A DNA stretch of 64,000 bases from Lacunisphaera limnophila (lineage in GTDB: Bacteria; Verrucomicrobiota; Verrucomicrobiia; Opitutales; Opitutaceae): positions 1,488,001 to 1,552,000 of the forward strand of contig NZ_CP016094.1 in the NCBI RefSeq assembly GCF_001746835.1, in the 5' to 3' direction. Positions 27,397-39,305 of this stretch are shown here, in pieces. Both the position numbers and the translations under genes were made by a program. Every line of letters starts with the position of its first letter. Position 1 is the stretch's first letter. The notes under the pieces are model-generated. The model saw nothing but the letters and a program-made list of their open reading frames with translations. It was not told the DNA's origin and made no database searches.

Positions 27397-28536
27397 ATGA
27401 CCCCCTCCCGCTTCCTCCGGTCCGCCCTCGCCGGACTTCTCTTGGCCGCCGGTACCGCCGGGGCCGTGCCGACCGCGTCGGTGCCGGAATTCTCCGACTG
27501 GCCCGCGGGCACCGCGCCAGCCGAGGTGGGCCGGCGGGTGGCGGAGAACTTTGCCGCCCGCTCCTTCCAGTGGCAGACCGATCCCAAGCGCCGCTATGTG
27601 ATCTACCCGGAGATCTGCGCCTGGTATGGCGCTCTCACCGTGGCCGGGCTCAGCGGTGACACGGCCCTGCGCGACCGGCTTTACGCCAAGTACGACGTCC
27701 TGCTCACGCCCGAGGGCGCGGCGCGCGTCTCACCTGATGCGCACGTGGATTACCGGATCTTCGGCGTCGTGCCGTTGGAGTTCCAGGTGCAGGGCCGCGG
27801 CGACGCTTGGCGCGCCATCGGACTGACCTACGCCGACGCGCAATGGGGCAACCCCGTGATCGCGGATGGCGTTTCGCCGGAGGCCCGCTGGTGGATCGAC
27901 GACATGTACATGCTGCCCATCCTGCAGGTGCAGGCGTACCGCGCCTCGCGGCAGGCCAAGTACCTCGATCGCGCCGCGCTGACGATGGCCGCCTACCTGG
28001 ATAAACTGCAGCAGCCGAACGGCCTTTTTCTCCATGCACCGGATTCGCCGTTCTATTGGGGCCGGGGCAACGGCTGGGTGGCCGCCGGCATGGCGGAACT
28101 GCTGCGCGACCTGCCCGCCGATCATCCGCACCACGCCCGCATCCTCGCCGGCTACCGCGCGATGATGGCCGCGTTGCTGCCGGTGCAGGGGACCGACGGC
28201 CTGTGGAAGCAACTCGTGGACAAGCCCGAGAGTTGGGGCGAGACCTCCGCCACGGGGATGTTCACCTTCGCGCTCGTGACCGGCGTGAAATCCGGCTGGC
28301 TCAACGCGAAGGACTATGCCCCGGCCGCGCGCCGCGCCTGGCTCGCCCTCGTGGCGCACCTCGATGACGACGCCAACCTTGCGGAAGTGTGCGTGGGCAC
28401 CGACAAGGCCCGGAAGACGACCAAGAGCGACGACCTCAAGGTCCAGTATGACTTCTACCAGGCCCGTCCCCGTCGGAGCGGGGATCTCCACGGTCAGGCG
28501 CCGGTGCTTTGGACGGCGAGCGCGTTGCTGCGGTGA
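27397..28536 (+). CDS. GH105 unsaturated rhamnogalacturonyl hydrolase
   Basis: A 379-residue secreted enzyme: signal peptide (about 1-23), then an (alpha/alpha)6 barrel of the YteR/YesR type. The general acid is predicted as Asp168 in WWIDDMYMLP, and FYWGRGNGWVAAG and ESWGETSATGMF are further family motifs. It hydrates and removes the 4,5-unsaturated galacturonyl residue left by RG lyases, releasing a rhamnose-ended product. It follows the PL26 gene, and together they form the depolymerisation end of the left module. The start is preceded by CCCC. Confidence 0.92.
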   Translation: MTPSRFLRSALAGLLLAAGTAGAVPTASVPEFSDWPAGTAPAEVGRRVAENFAARSFQWQTDPKRRYVIYPEICAWYGALTVAGLSGDTALRDRLYAKYDVLLTPEGAARVSPDAHVDYRIFGVVPLEFQVQGRGDAWRAIGLTYADAQWGNPVIADGVSPEARWWIDDMYMLPILQVQAYRASRQAKYLDRAALTMAAYLDKLQQPNGLFLHAPDSPFYWGRGNGWVAAGMAELLRDLPADHPHHARILAGYRAMMAALLPVQGTDGLWKQLVDKPESWGETSATGMFTFALVTGVKSGWLNAKDYAPAARRAWLALVAHLDDDANLAEVCVGTDKARKTTKSDDLKVQYDFYQARPRRSGDLHGQAPVLWTASALLR

Positions 28537-28591
28537 GGCAAAAAGTCCGCGGAAGCACCGACCCTACAAAAAGGCAGGTGCGGGCCGAAGC

Positions 28592-31550
<2,959 letters not shown>

Positions 31551-31615
31551 GGGGAGAGAAGATAGTTGCGGGGAAAGGTAGTATCAGCGGAACCCGGGTC
31601 GGCCGTGATGTCAGC

Positions 31616-32638
31616 TCAGCGTGCGCCCAGCTCGCCCTTGAGGCGGAGAGTGTGGCCGAGGTCCTCGAGCTCGAAGAAGCGGGCGCGCTCCACTTTCCGG
31701 TTGGGCTGGTGGATAACCATCACCAGGCGGTCATCGAACGTCTTGAACACCGTCGGGTGGCCGCCGTCGTCGGACCAGAGAGGCTCGGGCAGCTGTTCCC
31801 ACGGGCCGAAGACGCTGCCGCTTGACGACCGGGCGATGCCCACCGCGTATTTGGTCGGGCCGTAGCTCGACCAGAGCATCAGCAGGGTGCCGTCCTTGGT
31901 GCGGTGCAACCAGTTGCCGTCGCTCACGTAGGCGTGGTAACGTTTGCCCTGGTAGAGTTCGCCGATGTCGCCGCGGCAACGCACCCACGGGCCCTCGGAC
32001 GCGGAGAAAAGCAGCTTCGGATCACCCACCGCCAGGGCCAGGTCGTCGCTGAGTTGCACAATATCAAAGCTGCCGTCGGTGATCTGGGCCCACTCGTGAC
32101 AGAACACCATGTAAGGCACGCCGTCTTCGACCCACAGGCTGCCGTCGAGGGCCATCCAGTCGGGGGGCGTCTGCGGTCCGGTCCCGAGCGGCTGAAACGG
32201 TCCGAGCGGCGAGTCGGCGACGAGGATCTCGGTGCCGCGTTTCACATTTTGCGGCCGGCCGGCAGGCGTCGGCAGGGTGTCCTTCGACGTGATGGTCACG
32301 AACAGGTAGTACTTGCCGCGGTAGGCATGCACCTCCGGCGCCCACACCGTCTCGCGGCCCCAGTGGTCGGCGGGCACCTCCCACACCGGCACCGGGTCGG
32401 ACCAGTGTTCGAGATCCTTGGACTGGAAAACCATCACGGCCTTGCGCTTGATGCCGCCGTCGAAGATGCCCGCGGTCGTCGTGCCGTAGATGTAATAGGT
32501 CTGCGTGGCCGGTTCGGGCAGCACGAAGGGGTCGCGGATGCGGACCTCCGCCCGGGTGGTCGCGGCGGCGCCGGAGACGCCCGCGAGCGCGGCCGCGAGG
32601 GTGACGAGGCGGATGAGGCGGGGCAGGGTCGCGGGCAT
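31616..32638 (-). CDS. GH43 glycosidase (arabinan/xylan type)
   Basis: A 340-residue secreted five-bladed propeller with a signal peptide about 1-27. Catalytic base Asp is in VRIRDPFVL (33-41), the pKa-modulating Asp probably in ALDGSLWVEDG, and WAPEVHAYRGKYYLF is the blade pattern. GH43 members act on alpha-L-arabinofuranosides or beta-xylosides; the neighbours GH127 (5 bases upstream) and GH51 favour arabinose-containing substrates. The 5-base gap to GH127 indicates one operon. Confidence 0.85.
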   Translation of the reverse strand: MPATLPRLIRLVTLAAALAGVSGAAATTRAEVRIRDPFVLPEPATQTYYIYGTTTAGIFDGGIKRKAVMVFQSKDLEHWSDPVPVWEVPADHWGRETVWAPEVHAYRGKYYLFVTITSKDTLPTPAGRPQNVKRGTEILVADSPLGPFQPLGTGPQTPPDWMALDGSLWVEDGVPYMVFCHEWAQITDGSFDIVQLSDDLALAVGDPKLLFSASEGPWVRCRGDIGELYQGKRYHAYVSDGNWLHRTKDGTLLMLWSSYGPTKYAVGIARSSSGSVFGPWEQLPEPLWSDDGGHPTVFKTFDDRLVMVIHQPNRKVERARFFELEDLGHTLRLKGELGAR

Positions 32639-32643
32639 CGGCG

Positions 32644-35043
32644 CTATTTGGTTTCCGCCTTCACCAGGCGCACGCCGTAGACGGAGCCCGTGCGGGATTT
32701 CTCGCGGGCGGCGAACTTGACGGTGAGCGGGCCGGCGGCCGCGAGGTCGGCCGGGAGCGGATAGACGACGTCCACCATCCGGTCGCGGCGGTCGCCGCTC
32801 AGTTCCACGGTGGCAAGCACGCGGTCATTGACGAGCACGTCGAAGCGGCGGTCGCGCTCGCTGCCATCATAGGTCACGACGAGTTCGAGGGCGGTCCCGG
32901 TAGCGCCGGCAGGATTGAGGGAGTAAGCGAACCAGCCGCCCACCGCCTCGCGCCAGCGGAGGCCGTGCGTGGAGCCCGTCCGGGTGGCCTCGCCCGTGAA
33001 ACCGTGCTCCACCTCCGACTGCTGCTCACCGGGAGCGACGCGGTCGAGCGTGCGCGCCTCCAGCGCCAGCAGCGCCCGTTCCGAGGCCTCAAGGGCGGCG
33101 ACCACGGCCGGATATTTATCCGCCGTCACCGTCCGCCAGTAGAGCATGTAACGGGAGTCGTGGACCCGGAAGAAGGGCACCAGCTCGAGGGCGCCGAAGG
33201 CCTGCGGCCGGATGAGGTCCCCCGCGGTGAAGGTCAGCGGCCGGCCCGCGACCGGGCGGAGGCCGGCGGCGAGCTGCGCCGGATCGCCCACCAGCATCGG
33301 GGCCCCGTCGAGCGGGAGGTAGGGGCCGGGGGAGATATGGCCCATGCGGCTGTCGTTGGCGACGAGGCCCTCGAGGGGGCCGGTGCCGGTCGGGGCGGCG
33401 AGGACGATCGGGCCGTGCAGCACCGCGGCGTAGTCAGAACCGTCGGGCAGGCGCTCGAGGGTCGTGGTCATCGGCAGGGTGAGCTCGAGGCGGTCGCCGT
33501 CGCGCCATTCGCGCTCGATTGCGAAATAGGAGGAGGGGGATGAGGTCACGGCCAGCGGCTGGCCGTTGAGGAGGATCACGGGCCGGGCGCACCAGGCCGG
33601 GTGGCGCAGGTGCAGGGTGAAACGCTGCGGCTGGGCGGTGGTGACGGTCAGGGTGGTGCGATCCGTGTCGGGGAAGGTGGTTTCCTGCCGCAGGCGGACG
33701 CCGCGTTCGGCCCAGTCGAGCTCGGAGGCGACAAACAGGTTCACGTAGAGGGCATCGTGGGCCGCGGACCGGGCGTAGAGGAAGGCGCCGTATTTGCCGT
33801 GGTTTTCCATGCCGCTGCCGACGCAGCACCAGAAGCAGACCCCGGGTTGAGAGTAGACGCGGTAGTGGCGCGGGCGGAGGGGGGTGAAATAGACGTAGCC
33901 GCCGTGGTCCGGGTGCTGAGAGGCGAGGATGTGGTTGTAGAGAGCGCGCTCGTAGTAGTCGGCGTAACGCGCGGCCGGCTCGGCGCGGAAGAGCACCTCG
34001 GTGAGCCGGAGCATGTTGTAGGTGTTGCAGGTTTCCGGGCCCTCGCGGGACTCAAGGAGGGAGGAGAAATCGTCGGGCGGATTGAAATGCTCGCGCTCGC
34101 TGTTGCCGCCGAAGACGACGCTGCGGGGGCCGGCGACGCGGTTCCAGAAGTAGCGCGAGGCATCGCGCCATGAGGCATCGCCGCCGAGCTCGGCGATGCG
34201 GGCAAAGCCGATGACCTTCGGGATCTGGGTGTTGGCGTGCAGGCCGGTGAGCTGGTCCTCGTGGCGCAGGAGCGGATTGAGGATGGCGCGGTGCGAGAAG
34301 CGTTGCGCGAGCCGCAGGTATTTGGCGTCGCCGGTGATGGCGGCGACATCGGCGAGGACCTCGTTCATGCCGCCGTGCTCGGTGCCGAGCATGGCCTGCA
34401 TCTGCTCGTCGGTCAGCCGCGCGAGGAGGGTGTCACACCAGTCGGCGAGGCGCACGAGGACGTCCTTCGCCTGCGCATTGCCGGCGAGCAGCCAGGCGTC
34501 GCGCAGGCCGGCGAAGAGCTTGTGCTCGTTGTACCACGGGACCCAGGCGCCGTTGAGGCTGAAGCTTTGGAAATTGTGCCGACCCGCGGCGATATCGTCC
34601 CAAAGCGTGCGGCCGCGGGGGATGCCGCCGACGTAGCCGTCGCCGCCGGCCTGCTGGCAGGCAGCGAGCCCGGCGACCATTTGGTCGATCCGGCGGCGCC
34701 ACTCGGCGTCGCCGCTGGCGGCCCATTCCTGGGCGAGGGCCGTGAGGTAGTGGCCGCCGGTGTGGCCGGAGAGGCCCATGCTTTCCCAGTTGGGATATTT
34801 GGGCTGGGGTGTGGCCAGGCCGGCCTCGATCCGGAACGGAGCGAGCAACCGGTCAACATCGTGGGCGAGCAGGTAGCGGCGGTTCACCTCCTGCGCGTGG
34901 CGGAAGGGCCCGTCGAGGAGCTGGACCCGGCTGAGCGGGAACAGCCCGGCGGTGGCGGCCGGTCCGGGGCCGGTGGCGTCGGCCGCGAGGCCGGATAGGG
35001 TGAACAGGGAGACCAGCAGAATGGCGGGGGTGACGCGCTTCAT
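32644..35043 (-). CDS. GH127 beta-L-arabinofuranosidase
   Basis: A 799-residue secreted enzyme: signal peptide about 1-20, (alpha/alpha)6 barrel with GLSGHTGGHYL and TEHGGMNEVLADV, then C-terminal beta-sandwich domains including a jelly-roll near 690-795. Residues of the Zn-binding Cys/Glu site typical of HypBA1-like enzymes are present: Glu337 and Cys339 in EGPETCNTYNM, and Cys406-Cys407 in CFWCCVGSGMEN. GH127 removes beta-linked L-arabinofuranose, found on extensins and RG-II-type glycans, and so complements the alpha-specific GH51. The start is preceded by CCCCC. Confidence 0.93.
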   Translation of the reverse strand: MKRVTPAILLVSLFTLSGLAADATGPGPAATAGLFPLSRVQLLDGPFRHAQEVNRRYLLAHDVDRLLAPFRIEAGLATPQPKYPNWESMGLSGHTGGHYLTALAQEWAASGDAEWRRRIDQMVAGLAACQQAGGDGYVGGIPRGRTLWDDIAAGRHNFQSFSLNGAWVPWYNEHKLFAGLRDAWLLAGNAQAKDVLVRLADWCDTLLARLTDEQMQAMLGTEHGGMNEVLADVAAITGDAKYLRLAQRFSHRAILNPLLRHEDQLTGLHANTQIPKVIGFARIAELGGDASWRDASRYFWNRVAGPRSVVFGGNSEREHFNPPDDFSSLLESREGPETCNTYNMLRLTEVLFRAEPAARYADYYERALYNHILASQHPDHGGYVYFTPLRPRHYRVYSQPGVCFWCCVGSGMENHGKYGAFLYARSAAHDALYVNLFVASELDWAERGVRLRQETTFPDTDRTTLTVTTAQPQRFTLHLRHPAWCARPVILLNGQPLAVTSSPSSYFAIEREWRDGDRLELTLPMTTTLERLPDGSDYAAVLHGPIVLAAPTGTGPLEGLVANDSRMGHISPGPYLPLDGAPMLVGDPAQLAAGLRPVAGRPLTFTAGDLIRPQAFGALELVPFFRVHDSRYMLYWRTVTADKYPAVVAALEASERALLALEARTLDRVAPGEQQSEVEHGFTGEATRTGSTHGLRWREAVGGWFAYSLNPAGATGTALELVVTYDGSERDRRFDVLVNDRVLATVELSGDRRDRMVDVVYPLPADLAAAGPLTVKFAAREKSRTGSVYGVRLVKAETK

Positions 35044-35103
35044 GGGGGATCAGGTTGTTGGGCGGAGGCCGGGTGGCGAGCAAAGCTCCGGGGGATCGTA
35101 ATG

Positions 35104-35189
35104 TGTAGGGCGGGGTCGCCGAACCCCGCCTTCCGGCGAACACGATATCATCATCGAACCAAGGCGGGGTTCGGCGACCCCGCCCTACA
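35104..35189. repeat. modular inverted repeat, family 1, copy A
   Basis: Perfect 29-base arms (left starts TGTAGGGCGGGGTCGCCG; right ends CGGCGACCCCGCCCTACA) around a 28-base spacer containing CGAACACGATATCA. It lies between the GH127 and alpha/beta hydrolase genes, 34 bases from the hydrolase stop codon, with a family-2 hairpin in between. Strongly folding if transcribed. Confidence 0.9.
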
Positions 35190-35197
35190 ACAAGGCA

Positions 35198-35223
35198 AAC
35201 CCCCGCGGAGCGCGGGTTCCACC
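35198..35223. repeat. 3'-end hairpin repeat, family 2 (copy 2)
   Basis: AACCCCCGC - GGA - GCGCGGGTT then CCACC, with one stem mismatch, touching the stop codon of the minus-strand hydrolase at 35224. Same pattern as 733-759. Confidence 0.6.
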
Positions 35224-36003
35224 TTACTGCGCGACGGGCTTATTCTGGTCGCTGACGGATTCCGCGATGAGGGTGGCGACGCCGCGCGGGTCCTCCTGCT
35301 GGGCGACATGGCCGCCGGGGAAGGTGCGGATCGTCCAACCGCGGGCGACGGCGTTCTGCCAGCTCTTGTCCGTCTTGGCGCGTTCCTCGGCGGACTTGTC
35401 CTTCGGCACGAAGGCGACGTAGGTCACGGGCAGCGCGAGGGCGGCGGGGTTCTTGTAGGAGACGGGCTGGTTGAAGCACTTGATCGACTGCTTCATGCTG
35501 TGCGGCGGCTTGTCGCCGGGCTTGACCCAGGGCACCTGCATGAAGCCGTCGGCGAACCGGGGGCCGGTGGGGTTCTGGCCGCCGAAGATATCCCAGATGG
35601 ACTGGCCGTCCTGGGGCACGGCAGCGTCGAGGAAGACGACATGCTTGATGCGCTCGGGCACGCGGTCCATGACGCCGGTGATGACCATGCCGCCGTAGCT
35701 GTGGCCGGTGAGCACGATGTCATGCAGGTCCTCGAAGAGGATCAGGTTCACGACATCGTTGATGTGGGTCTGCAGGTCGTTGTCGGGGCTGCTGAGGTGC
35801 ATGCGCTCGCCGAGGCCGGTGAGGGTGGCGCGGTAGACGGTGTGGCCGTCCTCGACGAGGAAGTTGCCGCAGCGTTTCCATTCCCAGCCGCCGGCGGTGG
35901 CGCCGTGGACCATGACGAAAGTCTCCTTGGCCGGGAGGGAGGTGGTGAGGGCCGTCACGCCGAGGGCGATCAGGGAAATGACACGAACGAGGGGGTTTTT
36001 CAT
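35224..36003 (-). CDS. alpha/beta hydrolase (MES-like esterase fold), paralogue 1
   Basis: A 259-residue secreted alpha/beta hydrolase: signal peptide about 1-25, oxyanion region FVMVHGATAGGWEW, nucleophile Ser102 in LTGHSYGG, and a late His in FPGGHVAQQ. It resembles plant methylesterase-type hydrolases, so an ester such as a methyl or acyl group on pectin is a reasonable guess; the true substrate is unknown. It is closely related along its whole length to the protein at 47920-48708 (shared THINDVVN, LFEDLHD, TGHSYGG, RIKHV, NAVARGWT). Family-1 repeats lie on both sides. Confidence 0.85.
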   Translation of the reverse strand: MKNPLVRVISLIALGVTALTTSLPAKETFVMVHGATAGGWEWKRCGNFLVEDGHTVYRATLTGLGERMHLSSPDNDLQTHINDVVNLILFEDLHDIVLTGHSYGGMVITGVMDRVPERIKHVVFLDAAVPQDGQSIWDIFGGQNPTGPRFADGFMQVPWVKPGDKPPHSMKQSIKCFNQPVSYKNPAALALPVTYVAFVPKDKSAEERAKTDKSWQNAVARGWTIRTFPGGHVAQQEDPRGVATLIAESVSDQNKPVAQ

Positions 36004-36027
36004 GAGGGATGGGGGTGGAGAAGAAAA

Positions 36028-36108
36028 TGTAGGGCGGGGTCGCCGAACCCCGCCTTTCTACGAACACGATATCACGTGCACGGCGGGGTTCGGCGACCCC
36101 GCCCTACA
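36028..36108. repeat. modular inverted repeat, family 1, copy B
   Basis: Perfect 27-base arms (36028-36054 and 36082-36108) with a spacer containing CGAACACGATATCAC, the same phrase as copy A. It ends 7 bases from the stop codon of the esterase at 36116. Confidence 0.9.
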
Positions 36109-36115
36109 ACTGGGT

Positions 36116-37033
36116 TCATCGGTCCTCGGGGAACATGATCTGCGCGGTCTGCCAGAGGTAGCGGCGCCAGTTGAGCCATTCGTGGCCGTGGGAGCTGAGG
36201 ACGGAGAAATGACGGACGCCGTGCTCGGCGAGGACGGCGACGGTTTTCATGCTGTTGAGGTAGGCGATGTCAGTTTCGCCGACGGCGACGTAGATGGGCA
36301 TGCGCAGGCGCTCGTTGATCTTGAGGTCGCTGAGCAGGGGCTGGATGCGCTCCTTGAAAAGCCCGAGCTGATCGGGCCAGTAGCCGGAACTGAACACGTA
36401 GAGTTCGCCGAAGGTCTCAAGGTGGGTGAGGCCGGTGTTGAGCACGACGAAGCCGCCCATCGAGAGGCCGGCGACGGCGCGGCTGGCGCGGTCCGGACGC
36501 GTGCGGTAACGGGCGTCCACGAAGGGCAGGATGTCCTTCAGGTATTCCTGCGTGCACGCGTCGTCCTCGCCGAGCTTGGGCGGCGTGCCTGATACGAGCC
36601 GGCCGGTGTTGGGCATGACAATGATCATCGGGCGGGCTTTCCCGTCGGCGATGAGGTTGTCGAGGATATGGGGCGCGTGGCCGCTTGCGGTCCAGTGGCT
36701 GTCGTTCTCGCCGCCGCCGTGGTTGAGGTAGAGGACCGGATAACGGTGATCCGTCGCGGAATCGTAGCCGGGCGGCAGGTACACGTGCATGCGCTTCTCC
36801 GTGCCGGCGGAAGTGCGGTAAGTCACGAGCTCAACGCGGCCATGCGGTACTTCGCGCTCGGCGTAGAAGGAGATGTCCTCGGGCGCGGGCAGGGCCGGCA
36901 GGATGGGGACGGGGTGGGCGGGTTTCGGGACGTTATAATGGCTCGCGGGCGACGGGCGCGGCGCGGGGGTTTCCTGCGCCAGGGCGGTGGCAGCGAGGAG
37001 GAGGACGGGAAGAGCGAGCTGACGGAGGGTCAT
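36116..37033 (-). CDS. CE1-like esterase
   Basis: A 305-residue secreted esterase: signal peptide about 1-20, YLPPGYDS, VLYLNHGGGEND, IIVMPNTG and nucleophile Ser191 in AGLSMGG; HGHEWLNWRRYL near the end supplies the catalytic His. It is in the same family as the enzymes at 28592 and 46232 but clearly divergent from both. The expected role is removal of feruloyl or acetyl esters from hemicellulose or pectin. It starts after CCCCC and follows the GH97 gene by 61 bases. Confidence 0.85.
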   Translation of the reverse strand: MTLRQLALPVLLLAATALAQETPAPRPSPASHYNVPKPAHPVPILPALPAPEDISFYAEREVPHGRVELVTYRTSAGTEKRMHVYLPPGYDSATDHRYPVLYLNHGGGENDSHWTASGHAPHILDNLIADGKARPMIIVMPNTGRLVSGTPPKLGEDDACTQEYLKDILPFVDARYRTRPDRASRAVAGLSMGGFVVLNTGLTHLETFGELYVFSSGYWPDQLGLFKERIQPLLSDLKINERLRMPIYVAVGETDIAYLNSMKTVAVLAEHGVRHFSVLSSHGHEWLNWRRYLWQTAQIMFPEDR

Positions 37034-37074
37034 GGGGGAGAAGCGGGGCGCGTGAGGGGGTATGGGGCCGGTCC

Positions 37075-37095
37075 GGGCCAGTCAGAGACTGGCCC
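37075..37095. terminator. hairpin at the GH97 stop codon
   Basis: GGGCCAGTC - AGA - GACTGGCCC, a perfect 9-pair inverted repeat that begins inside the TAG stop of the minus-strand GH97 gene. No T-tract follows, so it may be an mRNA 3'-end stabiliser or weak terminator. Confidence 0.5.
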
Positions 37096-39029
37096 TACTC
37101 AAACAGCACGGCGCCGCCGCCGACCTCGAGGGTGAGGGTGAGCTGGCCATCCGCGCCGACGGTGACCGGGCGCGTGGCGGCGGTCTGGGCGGGGCCGTCA
37201 TGGATGAGAGTGAGCGTGCGGCCGGCGAGGAAGGGGACGCTGAGCGTCAGTTCCTTGGCTTGTTTCTCGCCGTTGGTGGCGGCGACAAACCAGCGGTTGC
37301 CGTGGCGGCGGGCCAGCGCGACGTGCTTGCCGGGATAACCGGCGAGGTAGCGGGTCTCGTCCCACACGACGGGCACCGAGCGGAGGAAATCGAGGACGAA
37401 GGCCGGTTGTTCCTTGAGGTTGTTCGGTGTGAGGCCGAAGTGCTGGAGCGGCGACTGGTAGAGCACGGTGGTGGCGAGCTGGAAGGCGTCGGTGGTGCGG
37501 CGCTGGTTGCCTTTGCCCGCTTCCTTGTGGAAGGTGCGGTTCAGGACCATCGGGCCGAAATCGAGCGGGGCGACGGGGTTGCGCAGGTGGGACAGGATCG
37601 TGCTGAGGCGGGCCTCGCCGTCGGCGAAGCCCTGGGAGAAGATGAGGTTCTCGGAGACGGTGGCGGCCTCGCTGGACAGGAAGTTCGGGTACATGCGTTC
37701 CCAGCCGCGCGGGATCGTGGTGCCGTGGAAGACCAGCATGAGACCGTGGGCGTTGCCGTCCGTGAGGATGTCCTCGTAGAGCTTCATCGTCGTCTGCTTG
37801 TCGCCGCCGAAGAAGTCGACCTTGAGGCCCTTCACGCCGATGGACTTCAGCCAGGCCATTTCCTGCTGGCGGGCGGGGGCGGAGTCCATGCGGTTGCGCG
37901 GGTCCTGCGGGGCATCGTTCCAGGCGCCGTTGGAATTGTACCAGAGCAACACCTCGACCTTTTTCGACCGGGCATAGGTCACGAGTTCGGCGAGCTTGGC
38001 GCGGCCCAGGTTTCCCTCCCAGAGCGCGTCCACCAGGATGTATTCCCAGCCCATCGTGGCGGCGAGGTCGATGAAGGTGCGCTGGTCGGCCTCGTTCATG
38101 CTGGCATCCTGCCAGACGAGCCAGCTCCAGGTGGCGCGGCCGGGGGCGTAGACCTGCGACGGGGCGTAGAGGGGTTGCACGACGTCGGTGGCGACGGTGC
38201 TCTCGACGATGGGCGCGAGCGTCGCGCCGACGGTGAGGGTGCGCCAGGGCGTCAGCAGCGGCATCGCAGCCGAGACGGTGGCGTCACCGATGCCGCCGTT
38301 CTCGCCCGGCTCGGGGAAGGCGATGGGATAAATCCCGTCTGGCGTGGGATCGCCGAGGCGCGTGCCAGCGTAGTGGCTGGTGGTGCCGGTCTCGGACACG
38401 AGCACCCAGCCGTTGTCGCCGACGCGAAAGAGGGCGGGGAAGGTGAAGCCGAGGCCGGTGGGGGACTTCGTGCCGACGGGCTCGTCGATCTGGTAGCCTT
38501 CCTCGTAACTGGGCTTGGACTTCATCCAGCCGTCGCCGGGTTTGGCCTGCCAGGTGACGAAGGCGGTGGCGGCGGCGGGAAAGTTGAAGCCGGTGGCCTC
38601 GCGCTGGATGGTGACGCGCTGGCGGTCTTTGCCGGAGAGGCGGTAGGCGAAGGCGACATCGCGGTCGCTGACGCGGAAGATGACCTCGAGGGAGTCGCCC
38701 GTGGCGTTGGTGAAACGGGCGGTGAGCTCGTTGGCCACATAATGCACGTCGCGCACCTTGCCGTGCGGCAGGGTGTAGCGTTCATCGATCTGCGCCGTGG
38801 TAACGCCGGCGGCCTTCAAGCCGGTGGCGAAGCTGCCGAGGCTCGTCTCCAGGCCGAGAGGGGAAGGCTCGAGCATCAGGCGGCCGTCGCGGCTGACCTG
38901 GTAAGTCAGGGCGCCGCCGTCGAGCGTGAGCTGCACGGCGAGGGCCCCATCGGGGCTCTTGATGGCCTGGGCGGGCAAGACCTGGGCCAGGAGCAAGGCG
39001 AGTGGGGCGAGGAGAAGACGGGTTTTCAT
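37095..39029 (-). CDS. GH97 glycoside hydrolase (retaining alpha-galactosidase type)
   Basis: A 644-residue secreted enzyme: signal peptide about 1-22, N-terminal beta-super-sandwich, TIM barrel and C-terminal beta domain, as in GH97. GVKGLKVDFFGGDKQ places Asp405 as the probable nucleophile, the arrangement of the retaining alpha-galactosidase subgroup rather than the inverting alpha-glucosidases. ATG 39029 opens a clean signal peptide and is preceded by CCCC; the frame stays open far upstream, across the divergent gene, but that is a GC-driven artefact. It could remove alpha-galactose from pectin or galactomannan side chains. It shares a promoter gap holding motif 2 (39198) with the divergent esterase. 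Confidence 0.9.
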   Translation of the reverse strand: MKTRLLLAPLALLLAQVLPAQAIKSPDGALAVQLTLDGGALTYQVSRDGRLMLEPSPLGLETSLGSFATGLKAAGVTTAQIDERYTLPHGKVRDVHYVANELTARFTNATGDSLEVIFRVSDRDVAFAYRLSGKDRQRVTIQREATGFNFPAAATAFVTWQAKPGDGWMKSKPSYEEGYQIDEPVGTKSPTGLGFTFPALFRVGDNGWVLVSETGTTSHYAGTRLGDPTPDGIYPIAFPEPGENGGIGDATVSAAMPLLTPWRTLTVGATLAPIVESTVATDVVQPLYAPSQVYAPGRATWSWLVWQDASMNEADQRTFIDLAATMGWEYILVDALWEGNLGRAKLAELVTYARSKKVEVLLWYNSNGAWNDAPQDPRNRMDSAPARQQEMAWLKSIGVKGLKVDFFGGDKQTTMKLYEDILTDGNAHGLMLVFHGTTIPRGWERMYPNFLSSEAATVSENLIFSQGFADGEARLSTILSHLRNPVAPLDFGPMVLNRTFHKEAGKGNQRRTTDAFQLATTVLYQSPLQHFGLTPNNLKEQPAFVLDFLRSVPVVWDETRYLAGYPGKHVALARRHGNRWFVAATNGEKQAKELTLSVPFLAGRTLTLIHDGPAQTAATRPVTVGADGQLTLTLEVGGGAVLFE

Positions 39030-39197
39030 GGGGACGGAAGGCGAAGGGGAGGGACGACGGCGTCGGCTGCGGCCGCGATGCCAGGAAGGCGGCGGCGGGG
39101 GATGCGCATGAAACGAGGGGGTGGGGTGCCCGGGGCCGGGGTGGCCAAGGCTGCCCATGTTCTCGCGGCCTCGCTCGAATGGCATCACGCATGTCAC

Positions 39198-39208
39198 TTT
39201 ACCGTCAC
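39198..39208 (+). promoter_or_regulatory. candidate operator, motif 2 (TTTACCGTCAC)
   Basis: GTCACTTTACCGTCAC lies in the divergent gap, 98 bases before the esterase start (39306) and 169 bases from the GH97 start. The TTACSGTC core recurs at 47529, 51589, 55322 (inverted) and 57575, all in promoter-like gaps. Confidence 0.5.
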
Positions 39209-39305
39209 GGGAAACCCTGGTCGTCGGCTCCGGCCGGAGCGAAAGGTTGTATCGCGCGATCCCCGCGATCATCGTCGCGTCGTCCGTCTCCCCCACACCC
39301 CACCC